DNA of 64,000 nt from contig NW_024881971.1 in assembly GCF_019059575.1 (NCBI RefSeq), positions 1 through 64,000 on the forward strand, read 5' to 3'. Shown here in pieces: positions 11,002 to 20,997 of this stretch. The position numbers and the translations under genes were made by a program. Numbering within the stretch: position 1 is the stretch's first letter; each line of letters opens with the position of its first letter. The stretch comes from Amphibalanus amphitrite. Lineage: Eukaryota > Arthropoda > Thecostraca > Balanomorpha > Balanidae. The notes under the pieces are model-generated. The model made no database searches. It had not been told where the DNA came from and saw nothing but the letters and a program-made list of their open reading frames with translations.

Positions 11002-11755
11002 TCAAGCCGCGTCGAATGATATATATATTTTGTTCGGAAAAGGTCAAATTTTATGTTGACCTCATGTGACCTCGAATGACCTCTGGTTGACCTTGACACA
11101 TGAAAGGTCGTTTATGATGGATTTGTATCCGCTGATCACGAATCTGGCATCTATTTTCCTCTTAGCCTTCATTTAGAGCTTCCAGATGGCAAAATTGTCT
11201 TATTTATTATAAAGTACTTGAATTAGTGAAATAGCCTCTAGCAGGGATACTCTTCTGTGACCTTGACCTTTGAGCAGCCTTGTATCGTAAGATGAACCAC
11301 AAATAGGGAACTGATAAGCCTCAAAACATTTCAAAACATCTTGGAAGTTAGCACGCAAGATGTGCGAAAAAGTGCCAAGTTTGAGGTCAATTTTGAGCGT
11401 GACCTTGACCTTGACCTTTGATTTTGAGCACAGTTTCGGAATTCTCAAATTCTCTTCTTTCGTTTGACGCCCAATTTTACCGGTTTGATGCAGCCTGCCG
11501 TCCTCTAGAAGGCTTACTTTGAAATCACTACACATGTGCCGGTTTTTGCATTTGACCTTGACCTCTGACCTTGAAAATTGACCTGAGGTCAAAAATTTTA
11601 GGTGCTTTAGAATCGTCTCGCAAGTCGCAAGGACCTTTCGTTTGGTATCGCTTTTGTTTCCGTAGCTCCCTTATTTACGGAGTTAGACAGGGGGGCGAAA
11701 AACGCCCCCCCCGGGCTGCGGTGGTTGGGATTACCCCCGGGCCCGGCCGGGTTAA
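10552..11755 (+). mobile_element. Family F TTAA element (5' part also at 8647-9098)
   Basis: 1204 bp between TTAA sites. A end left: core GGCCCCGGGG once, hairpin loop CGTTTTTCG. B end right: CCCCCGGG at 11708 and 11734, 26 bp apart. The interior has AGGTCA/TGACCT sites and half of the type 1 central dyad near 11000. A truncated copy at 8647 ends at the tandem-duplication junction. Confidence 0.85.
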
Positions 11756-12045
11756 TGATATGGAAGGAATCGGTAGTGTCATTGTTTAACCCGCGCCCTG
11801 CTGGGGGGGGGGGGTGTTTGAACACCCCCCTTGTGGTTTTTCGCGAATATCGCACAAACGGCTCACACCTTATCATACATCAATTCTACACATGTTGTGA
11901 AAACTTCAGACCAAGGTCATTCAAGGTCAGGTCACCAGGTCACTTGAAGTGACCTCACCTCATAAAAAGTTTCAATGTCTGTCATAGCTACACCGAGTGA
12001 CCGATCGCTTTGAAACTTTCAGCGATTGCTAAGAGCAATAGCATG

Positions 12046-12301
12046 TGTTGCGGGAGCTGAACACACTCAGACTCGATGCTTTACTGTATTATCGGCAGAG
12101 GCCCAAACAAGAACCACAGAGCCAACCGCTCGTAACCACGGTCTCCCTGCCTCTCCCGGGCCGCCGACCGCCCAGCCAGCGCCAGCCCTCGACCCCGCCC
12201 GAGGGCCACGCGGCAGGGGCGGCGCCGGGCGCGGCCAGCCGGGGAGGCGCCACGGGCGGCGCCAGGCATGCCACAACGGGCGGTCACAGCCGCCCGTAAC
12301 A
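12046..12301 (-). repeat. 3' LTR of the chimeric element
   Basis: 256 bp, TG..CA termini, preceded on the coding strand by a GGGGGAGGGG polypurine tract that would prime plus-strand synthesis. Confidence 0.9.
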
Positions 12302-12411
12302 CCCCTCCCCCCTCACGGAAACAATCATACATTGAACAATGCGACACTTACGACACGCCATTTACATTACAACTATATACACACTCACAGCCTTCACCAC
12401 CTCCACCACAC

Positions 12412-14891
12412 TCATAGTCCCGCCTGGAACCTTTCAGGTGGTCGCGACACTCGGCCTGATCTGGTCACGTATGACATTGGCGGCAACATTCCCCTCTGAG
12501 CGACGCCCACATCACCAGATGGGCCAGCTCTCCCGAGTAAGTGCATTAGCGGCACCTCGAGCAGAACGCCATGCTCGTTACCACAGTCGCTCACGGGATC
12601 CACCCCCACGGCCTCACCACGTCCATTTGGACCACTCGGATCCTGAACTGGCCGCAAGTCGGTCCGACGAGGGATGAACTCCTTGAGGTCGTTGTGGTGC
12701 ACGACGCGTGTCTTGCCGCGGACGTCCTGTATCCGGTAGGTAACTTCCTCCCCCGGTGTGCCTCTTCTCTCGACGATGGTCACCGGTCCTTTAAACGGCA
12801 GACCCAGCTTCGGTTTTCCTCCCACAGCGGCAGTGTGGTCTCGTACCCACACCTTCAAGCCCGTTGGGTACGCGGTAAAATTGAGTTTGCTGTCATGGCG
12901 AACCGCCATTCGAGCAGCTGATTGGGAGGAGGCTCTCCTCACCTGTGCGAAGACCCGCTTCATGTTCTTCAGCCGTTTGTTCAGGAAGGTTTCAGCTGGT
13001 ATTGCGACTTCATCGGTTCCGTACATTACATCCAAAGGCAACCGAGGCTCAAAGCCATGGATCATGTAGAAAGGTGTGTGACCGGTGGTTTCGTGGAGGG
13101 AAGAATTGTAGGCCATGGCGTATGATCTGGTACTTTCGTCCCAGTCAAGGCCCTGGCTGTCGATGTATTTCGACACCATGTCTTTCAGGGTCCTCATGAA
13201 GCGCTCCACCATCCCGTCGCTCTCAGGATGATAAGGCGTTGTTCTAGTCTTGTGGATGCCGAGCCTCTGATACAGCTCACGCATCATCAGAGATTCGAAT
13301 TGAGCGCCCTGATCTGTGTGAAGCCTCTCGGGAACACCAAGCTCCTGAACCCAGTGAAGGAGTGCCTCCATCACCGTTTCTGTCTTCTGATTCGGCATCG
13401 GGAAGATTCGTACGAACTTTGAGAAGTAATCCATGATCACGAGCACATATCGGTTGCCTCTTCTCGACACAGGCATCTCCGTGATGTCCATGGCTATTCT
13501 CTGGAAGGGTCGTGAGGTAACCTCGGTAACCATCGGTGCTCGTCTTTTGGGTGCCGGTCTGTACCGCCGCTGACACGGCGTGCACGAGGCACAGAAGCTC
13601 CGGATGTCCTCATTCATCCCCGGCCAGACGAATCGAGCCTTCACCCGGGCGATGGTCCGTCTGCGACCCATGTGCCCGCTCGATGGATCATCATGCGCCA
13701 GTCGGATGATCTCGGCCCGTTCAGTTTGAGGCACCGCCGCCTGGAACTGTCGACCCGAGGCAATGCCGATTACTCCATTCATGACGCGCACCTTGCTCCA
13801 GTGTTTTCGCAGCACTCCCCACCCAGCGAACGCTGCAGGCCTTGGCTTCTCCTTCCTCTCGTGTGCTCTTCGGAGAGCCGACAGCGTCGCGTCACTGGCT
13901 TGCGCCTGGGCGATTGGAGGGAGGGTCCGTTCTTGGACTGATCGTGACACAGCGACTGATACAGCAGCCGGTTCCTGCGTAAGCCTTGAGAATACAGCAG
14001 TTGGAGCTACAAGAGTCACAACCGACTCAGGCGAACCGCCTTCCGTCGGCGCGGGCGAGCCGCCCGCTACTGACCCCACCGTCTCCGTTCTATCTCCTCT
14101 CTCTGAGACAGAGCGACCGGGACACCACCCCTGGCCTTGGGCTTGACCAGATCGGACCGCAGACGCCATATCTGGTGGTCTGCGAGACAGCGCATCAGCG
14201 TTCCCGTGGGCCAGACCGCTGCGGATCCGAACATTGAAGTCGAAAGAACTCAGCTCGATCGCCCATCGACCACGACGTCCTGTGCCGTCTCGCTCTGCTG
14301 CGATCGATGTCGGTATGTTTGCCAGCGGCTTGTGGTCGGTCACCACTTCAAATCTGGCACCAACAGTGTACTGACGGAAATGTCTGATGCCATGAACGAT
14401 CGCCCAGAGTTCCTTATCGTAAGTCGGCCATCTCGTCTGCTGCTTTGTGAGTGCCTTACTCTCATAGGCGATCACCTTTTCCTCATCTCCAATGCGTTCA
14501 GCCAGCACCACACCCACGGCAGAGTTGCATGCGTCTGTATACAGGACGAACGTCCCTTCACCTGTTGGCAAAGCCAGTACGGGAGGCGAGGACAGAGTGG
14601 ACTTCAACAGCTCGAATGCAATGCGCATCGGTTCGGACCACCTGATTCGTCCCTCCTCTACTGCGGCGTCCCTAAGTGGCTTTGTAATCGCGGCATACCC
14701 CTGAATAAACCGCGCGTAGTACCCGCACAGGCCTAAGAAGCTTTTCATCTCCTCCTCAGATGACGGCTGCGGCCAGGCCAGGACCTTGTCCACGTTATGC
14801 GGATCTGGAAGTATCCCTTCCTCGGAGACGAGATGTCCAAGGAAAGTCACCTCCTTGCGTGCGAATCGACATTTCTGTGCCTTTAGCTGAA
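12412..14891 (-). pseudogene. 5'-truncated Gypsy pol: RT end, RNase H, integrase
   Basis: The frame enters from the internal LTR without a natural start. It begins in the thumb end of reverse transcriptase (KCRF..FLGHLVSEEGI). The RNase H domain follows (LYTDACNSAVG, later VVTDHKPL). Next come the integrase HHCC zinc domain (H..H..CASCTPCQRR) and the catalytic core with D (MDITEM), D (LHTDQGAQF) and E (GMVERFMRT). It closes with a C-terminal tail of the Gypsy type. No internal stops are seen across about 825 codons. Protease, the RT palm with YxDD, and gag are missing, so it cannot be autonomous as it stands. Confidence 0.88.
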
Positions 14892-15136
14892 TGTTGCGGG
14901 AGCTGAACACACCGGATCCGAACGTCACTCTATTTGCAGTTTAGGGAGCACAAGCGCGTACCGCTCCACACGTCCCTCCGATCCCGTCTCCCGGGCCGCC
15001 GCCCGCCCAGCCAGGGCTAGCCGCCGACCCCGCCCCAGGGCCACGCGGCAGGGGCGGCGCCGGGCGCGGCCAGCCGGGGAGGCGCCACGGGCGGCGCCAG
15101 GCGTGCCACAACGGGCGGCCACAGCCGCCCGTAACA
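14892..15136 (-). repeat. Internal LTR of a diverged subfamily
   Basis: 245 bp sharing both termini and the GC-rich 3' two-thirds of the outer LTRs, but with a different stretch at about 14912-14990. Its own CCCCTCCCCC purine-tract complement follows at 15137. It joins the pol frame directly at 14891. It marks a junction between two parental elements. Confidence 0.85.
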
Positions 15137-15296
15137 CCCCTCCCCCACATGAGCACGAGTCATCCCACGAGCACGAGTGACCCCCCGCATGACAACCACA
15201 CCAAAAACAGCCTCAACAAAACACAACAACAACAAAAACGACAACTTCGAATCATACATTCATACACACCGTCCCGAGCGCCCTCACACATGCCGC

Positions 15297-16508
15297 CTAG
15301 CGTCGGCCGCGCCCGAGCCACCCCGGCAGGTAGTCCATCAGTCGCCGGTAGCCGGCGGCGCTGAGGTGGACCCCGTCAGCCGAGAAGAACCTGCCGTCCA
15401 TCTTAAAGCGCCGTTTCCTCCCCTCCCGCCGGCAGAGGCGTCGGCCGAGCGCGACGAAAGTGGAGTCGGTCTCGCGGCACAGTTCGCACAGCGCCCGTTC
15501 GAGCCAGAAGGCCGGGGTGGACTCCCACACTCTGCCACCGTCGCGGGCCGGCCGCGGCGTCACGCCGAGGATGGTCACGGCGCAACCAAGGCTACGGGTG
15601 TCGATGATGGTCTCCTTCAGCCGCCCCAGCGTCGCCACCACCGTGACCGGGTCGAAGGCGGCCCCCCTTGGGTAAACGTCATTACCGCCCAGCCATAAGA
15701 TGACTTGGAGGTCCGTCAGCTCCCCTTTCCCACAGACCCACGCCCTTACTTCGGTCGCGCTCGACCGCAGCCAGCGGCTCAGAGTCAGCCCGGGGACCGC
15801 GCACACGGACAGGCGCCGAGGGGGGTCACACCGGAAGTCCGCCCTGCTCAGCATAGAATCTCCTATTAAGAGCACGGCGGACCCCGGCGGACCAGCCTCC
15901 GGCGAACCGCCGGACCCCTCAGCGATGTCCCCCAAGCCAAAGTCCGTGTCGATCGGGTCGCCCAGAATCTCGCCCAATATGTCGGCACCGTCGACCCCGA
16001 CTGAAGCCCCCGCCAGGATGGCGGCGGCCGGAGATACCGGCTCGCCCAGAATTTCGCCCAATATGTCGGCACCGTCGACCGCGACTGAAACCTCCGCCAG
16101 GATGGCGGCGGTCGGAGATACGGGTGGTCGTCCGCCGCCCTCCTCGCCGTCTCCCGGGCGTCTCCTGTCAGGAGACGGGAACGATTCTCCATCTGGCTGC
16201 GTCCCCCACATGGCTTCACCCGCGGCATCACCATCCGCGGGTGGGACCTCCACCACCACCTCCACCAGGTCCGAGTCCGACGGCGCCGGCGACGACCACA
16301 GTGCGGAGGACGGCATCTCCGTCACCACCTCAGTCAGCTCCGCGTCCTGCTGCACGATCAGCGGCAGCCCGGCGTCCGCGGAAGGCATACCACCTCCCGA
16401 GAGCCCTCTGAGGAGACCCTGAAGCTGTTCCTCCAGTCGCTCGCGCTCGGCCCTTTCCTCGGCAACAGCCGTCCAGAGGCTGTCTAGCTCCAGCCGCGTA
16501 GGGTCCAT
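15297..16508 (-). CDS. Retroelement ORF with SGNH/GDSL hydrolase domain
   Basis: Start chosen at the first ATG (complement of 16506-16508); the open frame extends upstream without a Met. About 403 residues. An N-terminal charged helix (about 10-35) looks like coiled coil. An acidic middle contains a 28-residue tandem repeat (about 130-157 and 158-185). The C-terminal 190 residues carry the SGNH blocks: GDS with nucleophile Ser218, Gly240, GGND with Asn276, and DGVH with Asp378 and His381. These are the catalytic residues of SGNH esterases; substrate and activity are unknown. It lies directly before a purine tract and LTR, the place an extra third ORF would occupy in an LTR element. Esterase domains are known from some LINE ORF1 proteins, so capture from another source is possible. 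Confidence 0.75.
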   Translation of the reverse strand: MDPTRLELDSLWTAVAEERAERERLEEQLQGLLRGLSGGGMPSADAGLPLIVQQDAELTEVVTEMPSSALWSSPAPSDSDLVEVVVEVPPADGDAAGEAMWGTQPDGESFPSPDRRRPGDGEEGGGRPPVSPTAAILAEVSVAVDGADILGEILGEPVSPAAAILAGASVGVDGADILGEILGDPIDTDFGLGDIAEGSGGSPEAGPPGSAVLLIGDSMLSRADFRCDPPRRLSVCAVPGLTLSRWLRSSATEVRAWVCGKGELTDLQVILWLGGNDVYPRGAAFDPVTVVATLGRLKETIIDTRSLGCAVTILGVTPRPARDGGRVWESTPAFWLERALCELCRETDSTFVALGRRLCRREGRKRRFKMDGRFFSADGVHLSAAGYRRLMDYLPGWLGRGRR

Positions 16509-16822
16509 CTGAAACTTAAAAATACAATCACCTTTTGGTTCACGAGCACTTCTTAGCAGCACAAGTCAATATCTGCCCACCCACCCTACTTGATGTAACA
16601 GGGTCTTCCACTACTTTCGGTTTCGATCAGGAGGGACCAAATTTGATTTCCCGCCTGAAACCTTTGACACACATCCTGACCTAGTCACATAATAGACCGG
16701 TCACGCTCCTGTTCTGCCGCAAAACCGGATCGAGAAGACACATCGGTCGAGGTGGGTCAGCGCTGGAAGCGACTAACGGGCACCCACCTCGACTGCGGCC
16801 TCCCCTCCTCACGAGGGACACC

Positions 16823-17029
16823 TCAACTTTGTGACCCCGGTGTCCCGGACCTCAGCTGACCAAGACGCCCCACTGGGCAGTCCCGCCGAAAATGGTCAGG
16901 AGCACCACACCCGTAACACCCGCTAGTTTTGGACGTATCAGGGCTGAAACGAGCAACAGTGAGTGCCTCCAAGGACGACTGCAGCTGCCCAACCTCCTGT
17001 TGAAGCTGACTTACTGTGTCCTGGAGCAT
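16823..17029 (-). pseudogene. Gag fragment with CCHC zinc knuckle
   Basis: About 68 residues: a glutamine/leucine-rich helix then CYGCGAPDHFRRDC, a canonical Cx2Cx4Hx4C retroviral-type knuckle. An in-frame stop lies eight codons upstream of the Met, so the rest of gag is decayed or deleted. 17030-17460 and 16563-16822 hold no other recognisable domain. Confidence 0.7.
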
Positions 17030-17460
17030 CGCGCGCTCAGTTTCGGCGTCACGCTAGGCTAATGCTACCGACCCACTCGATGTTCGTTCCGTATCAGTGT
17101 TTCCTCCTTTATGTTTCAAAAACTTTTACCTGTCTCATACAGGGGCCGCGCATAGTCGAGTGCGACACCATCCAACAGAGGCAATAGCCGTTTACCCTAT
17201 CAAAAAAGCACGACGCTGTCTCACAGGCTAACCGCCTGCGATACTACTCAGTCTCTAAATAATAATAATAAATAATCAAGGCTAACCGCCCCGAAAAATG
17301 CCTGCGGTAACCCTACCGTCCCCTCATCCACCACTGATCCGAGCAGACCGCTCGGCTCCGGCCATTAGTTAATCGGCTACAGTCTAAACACAATCATGCC
17401 AAACGATAATAACACAACAGACTCACCGTTGCCGTCGCCGGTCCTACCGACCGCGCCAAA

Positions 17461-17716
17461 TGTTGCGGGAGCTGAACACACTCAGACTCGATGCTTTACT
17501 GTATTATCGGCAGAGGCCCAAACAAGAACCACAGAGCCAACCGCTCGTAACCACGGTCTCCCTGCCTCTCCCGGGCCGCCGACCGCCCAGCCAGCGCCAG
17601 CCCTCGACCCCGCCCGAGGGCCACGCGGCAGGGGCGGCGCCGGGCGCGGCCAGCCGGGGAGGCGCCACGGGCGGCGCCAGGCATGCCACAACGGGCGGTC
17701 ACAGCCGCCCGTAACA
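17461..17716 (-). repeat. 5' LTR of the chimeric element
   Basis: 256 bp, no differences seen from the 3' LTR. Two bases inside it on the coding strand lies a TGGCGCGGTCGG stretch, placed and starting as expected for a tRNA primer-binding site. The tRNA is not identified. Confidence 0.85.
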
Positions 17717-18200
17717 CATGTACAAAATGTATGTCTCAGAATTTTGATATCGATGACTGAAGGTCAGGTCAATTTTGCGACCTCCCCATTATAAGTCAAT
17801 GGGAGAAAATTGAAATGCGTCTCTTTTGGACGAAAGACATTATAAACACTCCCAAACACTGAATTACAAGTGGTTTAGACACACTGAACATGAAAATGGT
17901 CTCCGTGACCCCTGTTTATGCCCTGAGGTCATCTTAGGTCACGAATGGTATCTAACAGTTTTTCGCAAATAACTTTTGATAGAGGCATGCTAGAGCGATG
18001 AAAACACCTTAGATGTGTTCAGCTCGACGATACGGATCGACTGATATGCAACATGACCCTTTCCGGTCAGGTCATGACCTTGACCTGAGGTCAAATTTTC
18101 AAGTTGACCTTTCAAGGTCAAGTTATAGTTCATTTGATGCGTCTTGACGAGAGGAACACGATGCCGGTAAAAGTAAGCTCGTACAAGGCTTGGGTCAAAA

Positions 18201-19414
18201 CCCAGTAAACATGCCGACGTCGGCCCGACGTCGGGCCGAGGCTCGGCCCGACGTCGGCCCAACGTCGGTTCAACCTCCGCCCGACATCGGCTGGACGTCG
18301 GATATGCCCGCATGTTCCGACGCACAGCCGAAGTCCAGCCGACGTCGAGCCGACGTCGGGCCGAGGTCGTTTGCCGAGGTTGATGAGATCGTTTGTCGTT
18401 GGACCGACGGGGCCGACGTCGGCATGTTTAATGGGACAACGCGCCAAAAATATCAACCGGCGGCGGGATTCGAGCCCCCCAGTCGCCGACGTCGGCATGT
18501 TTACTGGGACAACAGTAACACGTCAAAAGCATCATCCGGCGATGGGATTCGAACCCCGTGTCAATTGAACGCGAGGTTAGTGCGCTAACCACTACACCAC
18601 GCAGCCAGACGGCGAATTTAGTTTGTTTTGTTGGGCTATGCCCTTTCGGTCTGACAAGACCATTTCAGAGCCGGAAGGATGATAGGATGGAGACATTGGT
18701 CTTCTTGGCGAGCACCCTGGGTCCAGTTCATATAGAGTCCCTGGTCCCATTGCTGTTACGTGACACTTATTGGAAAGAGCGACCCCACAATGGATTCATA
18801 TAGCCACTCTTACACACCTGCACCAACGTTTCCCAAAGTGTCCCTTTGATAAGTGGCACTTTGGCAAAGTGACACTTGCCGACTGGCCTTTCTATATGAA
18901 CTGGGCCCGGCCCTGGTGAGTTGACGGGGCTGAGCCTGACCAAAGGATAGGCCGAGCAGCCCCCAATCACTTACCGCACCCGGCTACGGGCGAGCTCGGC
19001 TTACGGGCAATCCCAAATGGGATAAAGTTTCCCGTCCAGTCCGGATCAGGGGGTTGCGGCGTGGAGGAAAATTTGAGTTTCCTGAGGATATTTTGAATAC
19101 AGAAGCTCTTTATGAAACACGAAACATGTATTTTATATCATTTTAACGGTCAAAACAGCGGACGATGTCGGTCCGACGTCGCCCCGACGTCGGTCCGACG
19201 TCGGCTGGACCTCAGCAATTGATCTCGGTCCGACGTCGGCCCGACGTCGGCTGGTCCTCGGCTGGACGTCGGAACATGCGGGCATATCCGACGTCCAGCC
19301 GATGTCGTGCCGAGGTTGGACCGACGTCGGGCCGACGTCGGCATGCCGATGCCGAGTTGCCGACGTCACCCCGACGTCGGCCGACGTCGGGCCGACGTCG
19401 GCATGTTTACTGGG
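18201..19414 (-). mobile_element. GACGTC-palindrome element, copy 1
   Basis: 1214 bp with perfect inverted termini starting CCCAGTAAACATGCCGACG. Flanks are AA/AA. Uninterrupted family A copies show 'tcaaaagttattg', so two bases were duplicated. Both ends consist of dense CCGACGTCGG-type palindromes (18215-18430 and 19160-19405). The middle (18430-18970) holds two B-box-like modules, a tRNA-like sequence and unique DNA. Open frames across the arrays are periodic Arg/Asp/Val/Gly/Pro products of the repeats. No transposase. Confidence 0.85.
18536..18606 (-). tRNA. tRNA-derived sequence (pseudo, Pol III boxes)
   Basis: On the minus strand: GGCTGCG acceptor-like start, A box TGGTGTAGTGGTTAGCGC and B box GGTTCGAATCC at normal distance. 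The D stem pairs. The anticodon stem and full acceptor stem do not, so it is not called a working tRNA. It is a SINE-head-like internal promoter. Confidence 0.6.
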
Positions 19415-19845
19415 AAGTTATTGCAGAAAAACTGTTTCCGAAAAAAATCGGCTATTTTTGCAGTTTTTGCCCCCTGCAGGCAAAACCGTTGACGTTAGGT
19501 CAAATCTGAGAGAATTATTCAGAAAGGGCGTTAATAGGGCTATCGAATGCGCTTTTCCGCGGCGCTGTAGCTCTATTGGTTCCCTAGTTATGCGTTGGCT
19601 TCTTGGAAATTTTCGACATTCGACCTGGAAATCGGCGAAATTTTGCCTTCAATGACCTCTGGTGACCTGACCTTTGACCTGACCAAAAATTGACCGAAGT
19701 GATTTCGTCATTATTTTTGACGCTCTTTAGAACGCCGCCTTCCGCGTATCGCTACGTGGCCCAGGAGCCGAGTTAGAAGGGGGGTGTTCAAACACCCCCC
19801 CAGCAGGGCGTGGAAATCCAGGACCCCCAGCCGGGCGCGGGTTAA

Positions 19846-20997
19846 AGACCCACCGTGTTATCATACATGCAGATCCTAAGCCATACGAGGTGAAAATACC
19901 CAGTCGTCAATCACTGTAACATACGTAAGGTATGTGGCACAGTCCATAACTTGATAGGTGGCGCCAGCAGTAATACTGGTGCAGAGAGTGTCGAAGCAAT
20001 GACAATATCGGACAATGCATTACCCAATGCCGCAACGGCAGCAACACTCCTCCCCCTTTTAGCGACTCAGCGCGGAGTTAAGGCCATTATTCATCCACCA
20101 GTACCCCCGTCGCATCCAGTTCACCGCACAGCAGAGCGTTCAGTTCGTCAGCGGCATCCCCTCTTTACCTATCAGCAGGTCGATTAGTTCATCAGCAACA
20201 GGCCAAATATGTCAGCCGCCGAGCAGACCGGCACTACACCACCCAACCAGTGGCCGCACTGCCATCAGCCACTCCATTGTGGTACGGCCACGACACTCAT
20301 GGCGGCTGCCATGGTCAGCTGAGCACCCAACAACCAAGTACACACAGCTCCAGTGGTCCGCAGGGCAGCACAAGCGCAGAAGTCACCTCCGCAGCCGCAC
20401 CTCTGATCCCGGCTCCGTCACGCGTTCTCCCCCGTGTTCACGGTAGGACTCCTTCGCCATGGTCGTCAGCTCATCCGTACTCCAGGTCGCAGGCATCACC
20501 TATCTCCGCCAGAGTCCACCATGGCTCGGAAGACAGAGACAGGCCACCAGCCAGGCGGCCAGGTGGGGACGCAGACGACATCAGCAGCGCCGCCGCTATG
20601 AGCCAGCGCCCCCACCACGCCACCCGTCGAGGGACCAGCGCAGTTAGCCGCAAGATCAGATAGATGATCTTCATGATAGTGGCCGGGTACGCCGCTATCG
20701 CCATATCCATCGCACACAGACCAGGTTAATCTGGAACGCCGGCACACTCTGAGCCATGAACCAGCGTGATAATCCCGGCAGCAGAGCCTCAGACAGCATC
20801 ACTGGTTCCCTGACGGCTTCACGTCAGCACTCCTCCTCCATCCACCCAGTCAACCAGGGTCGCAGCACCCATCGGTCACCGCCACAGCCCGAAGCCATGA
20901 CTGGGTCCGTCAGCGCGGCTAGAGGCAGACCGTCGGCCTGACAGTCAGGTAGCCGGCCGGTACTCTCCGGCCACGCCGCCGTCGGCTCCTCAGTCAA
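19846..20997. other. Unrecognised sequence upstream of the endonuclease-USP ORF
   Basis: Proline/serine-rich open frames on the plus strand (19951-20663) look compositional. The reverse transcriptase expected upstream of a REL-type endonuclease was not recognised, so the retroelement part is 5'-truncated or diverged. Confidence 0.45.

Larger units (their letters stand above)
12046..17716 (-). mobile_element. LTR retroelement (Gypsy pol), chimeric, TSD CATG
   Basis: Outer LTRs of 256 bp (12046-12301, 17461-17716) appear identical, begin TGTTGCGGG and end CGTAACA, and are flanked by CATG duplications. The uninterrupted family A copy at 51500 gives the pre-insertion site. Minus-strand order: LTR, decayed gag zinc-knuckle, SGNH ORF, internal LTR variant, truncated pol, LTR. 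A purine tract (complement of 12302-12310, CCCTCCCCC on this strand) abuts the 3' LTR. It was mobilised as this chimera, because one pair of LTRs and one TSD bound it. Confidence 0.9.
11786..19845 (-). mobile_element. Family A element, copy 2, split by two insertions
   Basis: A end left (single core, loop TGTTTGAACA), B end right (core pair 27 bp apart, about 19800-19845), TTAA at both ends. The LTR element 12046-17716 and the GACGTC element 18201-19414 interrupt it. Without them about 1.17 kb remains, matching copies 5880-7075 and 50602-51794 in reverse orientation. Confidence 0.9.

Noticed and set aside
12045-12347. Proline/arginine-rich frames in the 256-bp LTRs
   Set aside because: Present in all frames of a GC-rich LTR and repeated with it; compositional.
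18190-18588. Arg/Asp/Val/Gly/Pro repeat proteins from both GACGTC elements
   Set aside because: Similar frames appear on both strands and several phases of the palindromic repeats; no start context or non-repeat domain.
20471-20710. Hydrophobic minus-strand frame as a membrane protein
   Set aside because: Short, unsupported and lying in compositionally biased DNA upstream of the endonuclease-USP ORF.
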